Assembly (NCBI GenBank): GCA_022749755.1 | Contig: CM040445.1 | Location: 4,795,182 to 4,859,181, forward strand | DNA length: 64,000 nt | Reading direction: 5' to 3' | Origin: Azadirachta indica | Taxonomy: Eukaryota; Streptophyta; Magnoliopsida; Sapindales; Meliaceae | Shown here: piece after piece, positions 60,474 to 64,000 of the stretch | Numbering within the stretch: the first letter of the stretch is position 1 | Layout: each line of letters starts with the position of its first letter | Made by a program: the position numbers and the translations under genes | The notes under the pieces: generated by a model | Seen by the model: only the letters and a program-made list of their open reading frames with translations | Told to the model about the DNA's origin: nothing | Database searches by the model: none

Positions 60474-63400
60474 ATGATGGAAGGACGGAGACATTCGGTT
60501 GATATTCCTATTTCTAGAACTCTTACAGCACTTAGGAGAGTGAGGTCACTGAGGGATCCATCAACTAATTCTTTGACCAAGTTCTCTGCTTTGCTTGACA
60601 ATGTGAACTGGGAAACGAATTCAACTAGTGGAATTTCTTTAAGGTTTGAAAACGGTTGCAAAGAGGGTGGTTCTGATCATAATGGTCTGTTGGGATCAAA
60701 ATTTTTTGGTTTCAGTGGACTGAAAGAGGGACAAGATGATGATTTGGAAATGCGTTGTTCATCAAGTAATTCTAAGTTAAAGACATGTCAGAATTTGGGT
60801 TGGGTAGAAAACACTGGTGCTCCTAAAAGGATAAAGCAGGTTAAAAGTCTACATAATTATCAATCAAATGGAGAAGATGTTCATAGGAATGAATCACAGT
60901 GTGAACTGCATTGCATCAATTATGTGGAAAAAGGATTGGATGCAAGTTCCATCATACCTTCTAGTCATCCTATGGAGGATGTAGATTCTTGCAAGGGACC
61001 GATTGTGGGATCACCATCAATGGAAGAAGCAGATCAGTCAGCTTCAAAACAAAAAACTCGATACAAAACTCAAGTGAACTTATATGCGGTGGCTGATGCT
61101 ATTGGGAGTCATACAAGTACTCCATGCCCTTATGCTACTGATGTGCTGTCAAATCATAGCACATCCTTATTTGCGGATGAAGAGGTTGATGTTGATCACG
61201 GTCAGCGTGGATGTGGGTTAAGCTACTACTGGTCCAGAACACCAAGGTCCAGAGAATCAAATCCTTCTTTAGATGTAGAAGACCATCCATTGTTATCTGG
61301 GCAGGTTGGTGAGATAACTCCTTATGGACAAGGGCGACACAAAAGTATCAATAATGAAACTACCTATTTAGAAACTCCCAGGAGTCTGAGCCAGAAATTC
61401 AGGCCAAAATTTTTTGATGAATTGGTGGGACAAAATGTAGTAGTTAGGTCTCTATTGAGTGCCATCTCCAGAGGAATGGTAACTTCCTTCTATCTTTTTC
61501 ATGGTCCTCGTGGTACTGGCAAGACCTCTGCCTCTAGGATCTTTGCTGCTGCTTTAAATTGCCTCTCACTTGAGGAGCGGAAACCATGTGGTCTGTGCCG
61601 AGAATGTAATTTGTTCTTTTCTGGGAGGAGCACGGATGTCAAGGAGGTTGATTCTGTGGGAATCAATCGGAGTGACAGAGTCAGATCACTTATTAAGAAA
61701 GCATTCATCCCTCCTTCTTCACGGTTTAAGATTTTTATTGTTGATGAGTGCCAGTTGTTGCATGGGGAGACATGGTCAACTGTTTTGAATAGCCTGGAGA
61801 ACATTTCTCAACATGTTGTCTTTGTAATGATCACCCCAGACTTGGATAAGCTTCCACGAAGTGTAGTATCACGATCTCAAAAATATCACTTTCCTAAAAT
61901 AAAAGATGTCGATATTGCAAGCCGACTGAGGAAAATCTGTATTGAAGAGGCCCTCAACTTTGATCAGGTTGCTTTAGACTTCATTGCTGCTAAATCCAAT
62001 GGTTCACTTAGGGATGCAGAGATTATGCTTGATCAGCTTAGTTTGCTTGGTAAAAAAATCACAATGTCCTTGGCCTATGAGCTTGTGAGTGTTGGAAAAT
62101 TGCTTAGTGCATATGTTTTGGCCCATCTATTCTTGTCTAGGGTATTGAAATTTGCAATTGTCTGTTTTGTGCAGATTGGAATTGTTTCTGATGACGAGTT
62201 GCTTGATTTGCTTGATTTGGCTTTGTCTTCTGATACTTCGAATACAGTAATAAGGGCCAGGGAACTGATGAGATCAAAAATAGATCCTATGCAACTTATA
62301 TCTCAGCTGGCAAACCTCATTATGGACATTCTTGCGGGTAAATGTCAGGAAGATCAGTCCGAAGCTAGTAAAATGTTCTTTGGAAAGCACACTTGTAAGT
62401 ACTTATATATCTTGGTAATCATTTCTTTATTTGTAATTGATTATGAAATTTTGATTCAATAAGTGTACATGCTTACAATTAATATATAGTTGAGGACTGT
62501 TGACTTCTACATAATGGCTTACTGACTTCACAAGTTAGCACTTAAATTAGTTAATTGAGCATGGGTTAGTCAACAGGACAGGTAAAAAGTCAATTGTTTT
62601 TGTGTTACAAGTTGGCATATATTTTTTCTACATGCTGCTGAAGTTATTTAGGCTGTTTCTTGTTGTATTGTGAATTCAACTGCATCTGCTGTCTCCAAAG
62701 GATCATTGAGATATCATTTATTTTATAAAATGCTTACTATATTTTGATATTATGTTTTCCTGGCATTAACATGCACACTTGGCTTCCATTTGACATGGGT
62801 TTGGATCATATCGCATGATCTCTTGATTCATGATTGTTATCTTTGATATTTCTAAAGCTATATATCTCTTTTAAAAGTTTGAACAAAGTGATAAAGCATT
62901 AGTGAATTGAAAATCTTGCAGTACTTTTTTAGTGTTATGCTTATGGCTTTGGGGATTAACATTTTACCTGCATACTTGGTTTGTATCAGCCCTACTTTAG
63001 ACTAATCCAGCGGAAATTTAAAACAAGGAAAATGATGCATTTAAGTATCCATGCTGGAAGCATCAGCTTTATCAGGGGCCATAATTTTCATAGATCAACA
63101 ACCATGTCTCTTGCTCAATAAGTTAAAGTTGAAGCAAATTACTGGAAAACATGCTGTGGGATTACAGGTTTACAAAATGATGATATAGTGAGTTCTCTGC
63201 TGCATATGACTGAATCATATTAGACAGTATTCCGAAATCTTATCCTCCAAAAGTATTAACTGCTGTATAATTTTAACCTTTGAACATGCATTAATGTCAC
63301 TATGTTTACATATTTATTGATTAGTCATGTATATAAAGGCTATACTGTGGTTACTCTCATGTAACTTGAATTTCTCCTTTATTTTCACTATTTTCTGAGT

Positions 63401-63965
63401 GTTGGAATTGCAATTTTCTGTCTCATAGCTGAAGCGGATATGCAGAAATTGAGTCATGCATTGAAAATACTTTCTGAATCAGAAAAACAGTTGAGAATGT
63501 CAAAGCATCAAACTACATGGCTCACCGTAGCTCTTCTGCAGCTAAGCTCTGCGGAGTCTTCCTTAGATTTAAAGAATTCCAAGCTGTGTTTGAGAAATGG
63601 ACATGACAGAGGTCATATAGGTTACACTTACTGCTAGTTGTAATTGATTTGTTTATTTCATATTTCTCTCTCTCACTAACCTATACTTTTTTCAGTTAGT
63701 TGAATGAGGTAAATTTTCCATATTAAAGTATTTTCTTGTTTGGATTTAGATAGTAGTTCTCCTTGCGTAGTATCACCTGGGGAGAGCTTGAAGCATCTTG
63801 TTTCCTGTTCATGTGATGACAATAAATCAAATAAATTAGGACAGGAGGATTTTAAAGGAACATTGGAATTGTTATGGCAGAGAGCTATAGAATTATGCCA
63901 ATCCAATTCGCTCAAGAATTTCCTAAGGAAGCAAGGGAAGCTGTCTTCTCTTCGTGTTAATCAAG
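60474..63965 (+). CDS. STICHEL-like 2: STICHEL-like 2 protein (DNA polymerase III gamma/tau-like AAA+), 3' end outside the window
   Basis: Exons seen: 60474-62084, 62175-62394, 63429-63611 and 63750-63965, in phase and continuing past the window; 743 codons so far. The start MMEGRRHSVDIPISRTLTAL follows the usual N-terminus of STICHEL-like 2. After a long low-complexity part comes LSQKFRPKFFDELVGQ. The AAA+ clamp-loader core has Walker A GPRGTGKTSASRIF (Lys350), a zinc-binding cluster (CGLCREC), Walker B FIVDECQLL and the sensor-like VVSRSQKYHF. These match bacterial DnaX (gamma/tau). In plants the founding STICHEL protein controls trichome branching, and a replication role is not shown. The intron at 62085-62174 (gtgagt...tgcag) is 90 nt without a stop; splicing it gives YELIGIVSDDELLDLL, the conserved reading. 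The donor at 63612 (gtcata) is weak. Confidence 0.92.
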
Positions 63966-64000
63966 GTATGAATATGGTAATTAATTAATTAATTTTGTGC
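63966..64000. other. Start of the next STICHEL-like intron
   Basis: The donor gtatga at 63966 follows GTTAATCAAG. The window ends inside this intron, and the preceding exon leaves one base over for the next codon. Confidence 0.7.

Overview
This window reads as nuclear DNA of a dicot plant. It is AT-rich, its genes carry short GT-AG introns, and the protein set is land-plant specific (JINGUBANG, BTB-TAZ, KDEL-tailed cysteine protease, STICHEL-like). It also holds a Ty3/gypsy chromovirus primed by initiator tRNA-Met. Protein flavour suggests a Citrus-like (Rutaceae/Sapindales) genome, but that is an impression and not a measurement. Exon boundaries were read by eye from GT/AG sites, and nearly all were checked by frame arithmetic.

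Layout, left to right. 1-117 (+) is the last exon of a mitoribosomal mS38 (AURKAIP1/COX24-domain) gene. 3905-5044 (-) is an intronless JINGUBANG-type WD40 gene. 6.2-12.3 kb is a small cluster of CDR1/nepenthesin-type aspartic proteases: one copy with a single frameshift (-), one intact (+) and one decayed N-terminal fragment (-). 14325-18514 (-) is a five-exon ABHD17-like alpha/beta hydrolase with a basic RRSTD-rich tail. 22374-25543 (+) is autophagy gene ATG16, whose start codon appears to be split by an intron. 27891-29282 (+) is a KDEL-tailed papain-like protease, facing a methionine sulfoxide reductase A gene at 29647-30350 (-). 33475-35917 (-) is a BTB-TAZ (BT1/BT2) gene. 37222-38154 is an AT-rich element bounded by long terminal inverted repeats. 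40364-44533 (-) is a 17-exon GH35 beta-galactosidase with a C-terminal SUEL lectin domain. 46629-51150 is a young, defective Ty3/gypsy element in minus orientation. 52812-54398 (-) is a four-exon pectate lyase. 60474 to the right edge (+) is a STICHEL-like 2 (DNA polymerase III gamma/tau-like) gene that continues outside the window.

The genes do not form an operon or one pathway. Two of them (beta-galactosidase and pectate lyase) act on cell-wall pectin and flank the retrotransposon. ATG16 and the KDEL protease are neighbours and are both used in cellular breakdown and cell death, but nothing in the sequence shows this is more than coincidence.

The most unusual items are: the retroelement that keeps gag, protease, integrase and chromodomain but has lost reverse transcriptase and RNase H; the split ATG16 start codon; a 90-nt stop-free intron in the STICHEL-like gene; a five-copy CACGTG cluster beside a G-quadruplex-type repeat upstream of the ABHD17-like gene; the long-TIR element; and a diverged promoter repeat shared between the JINGUBANG gene and the aspartic protease locus. 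I found no CRISPR array, prokaryotic system or clear tRNA/rRNA gene.
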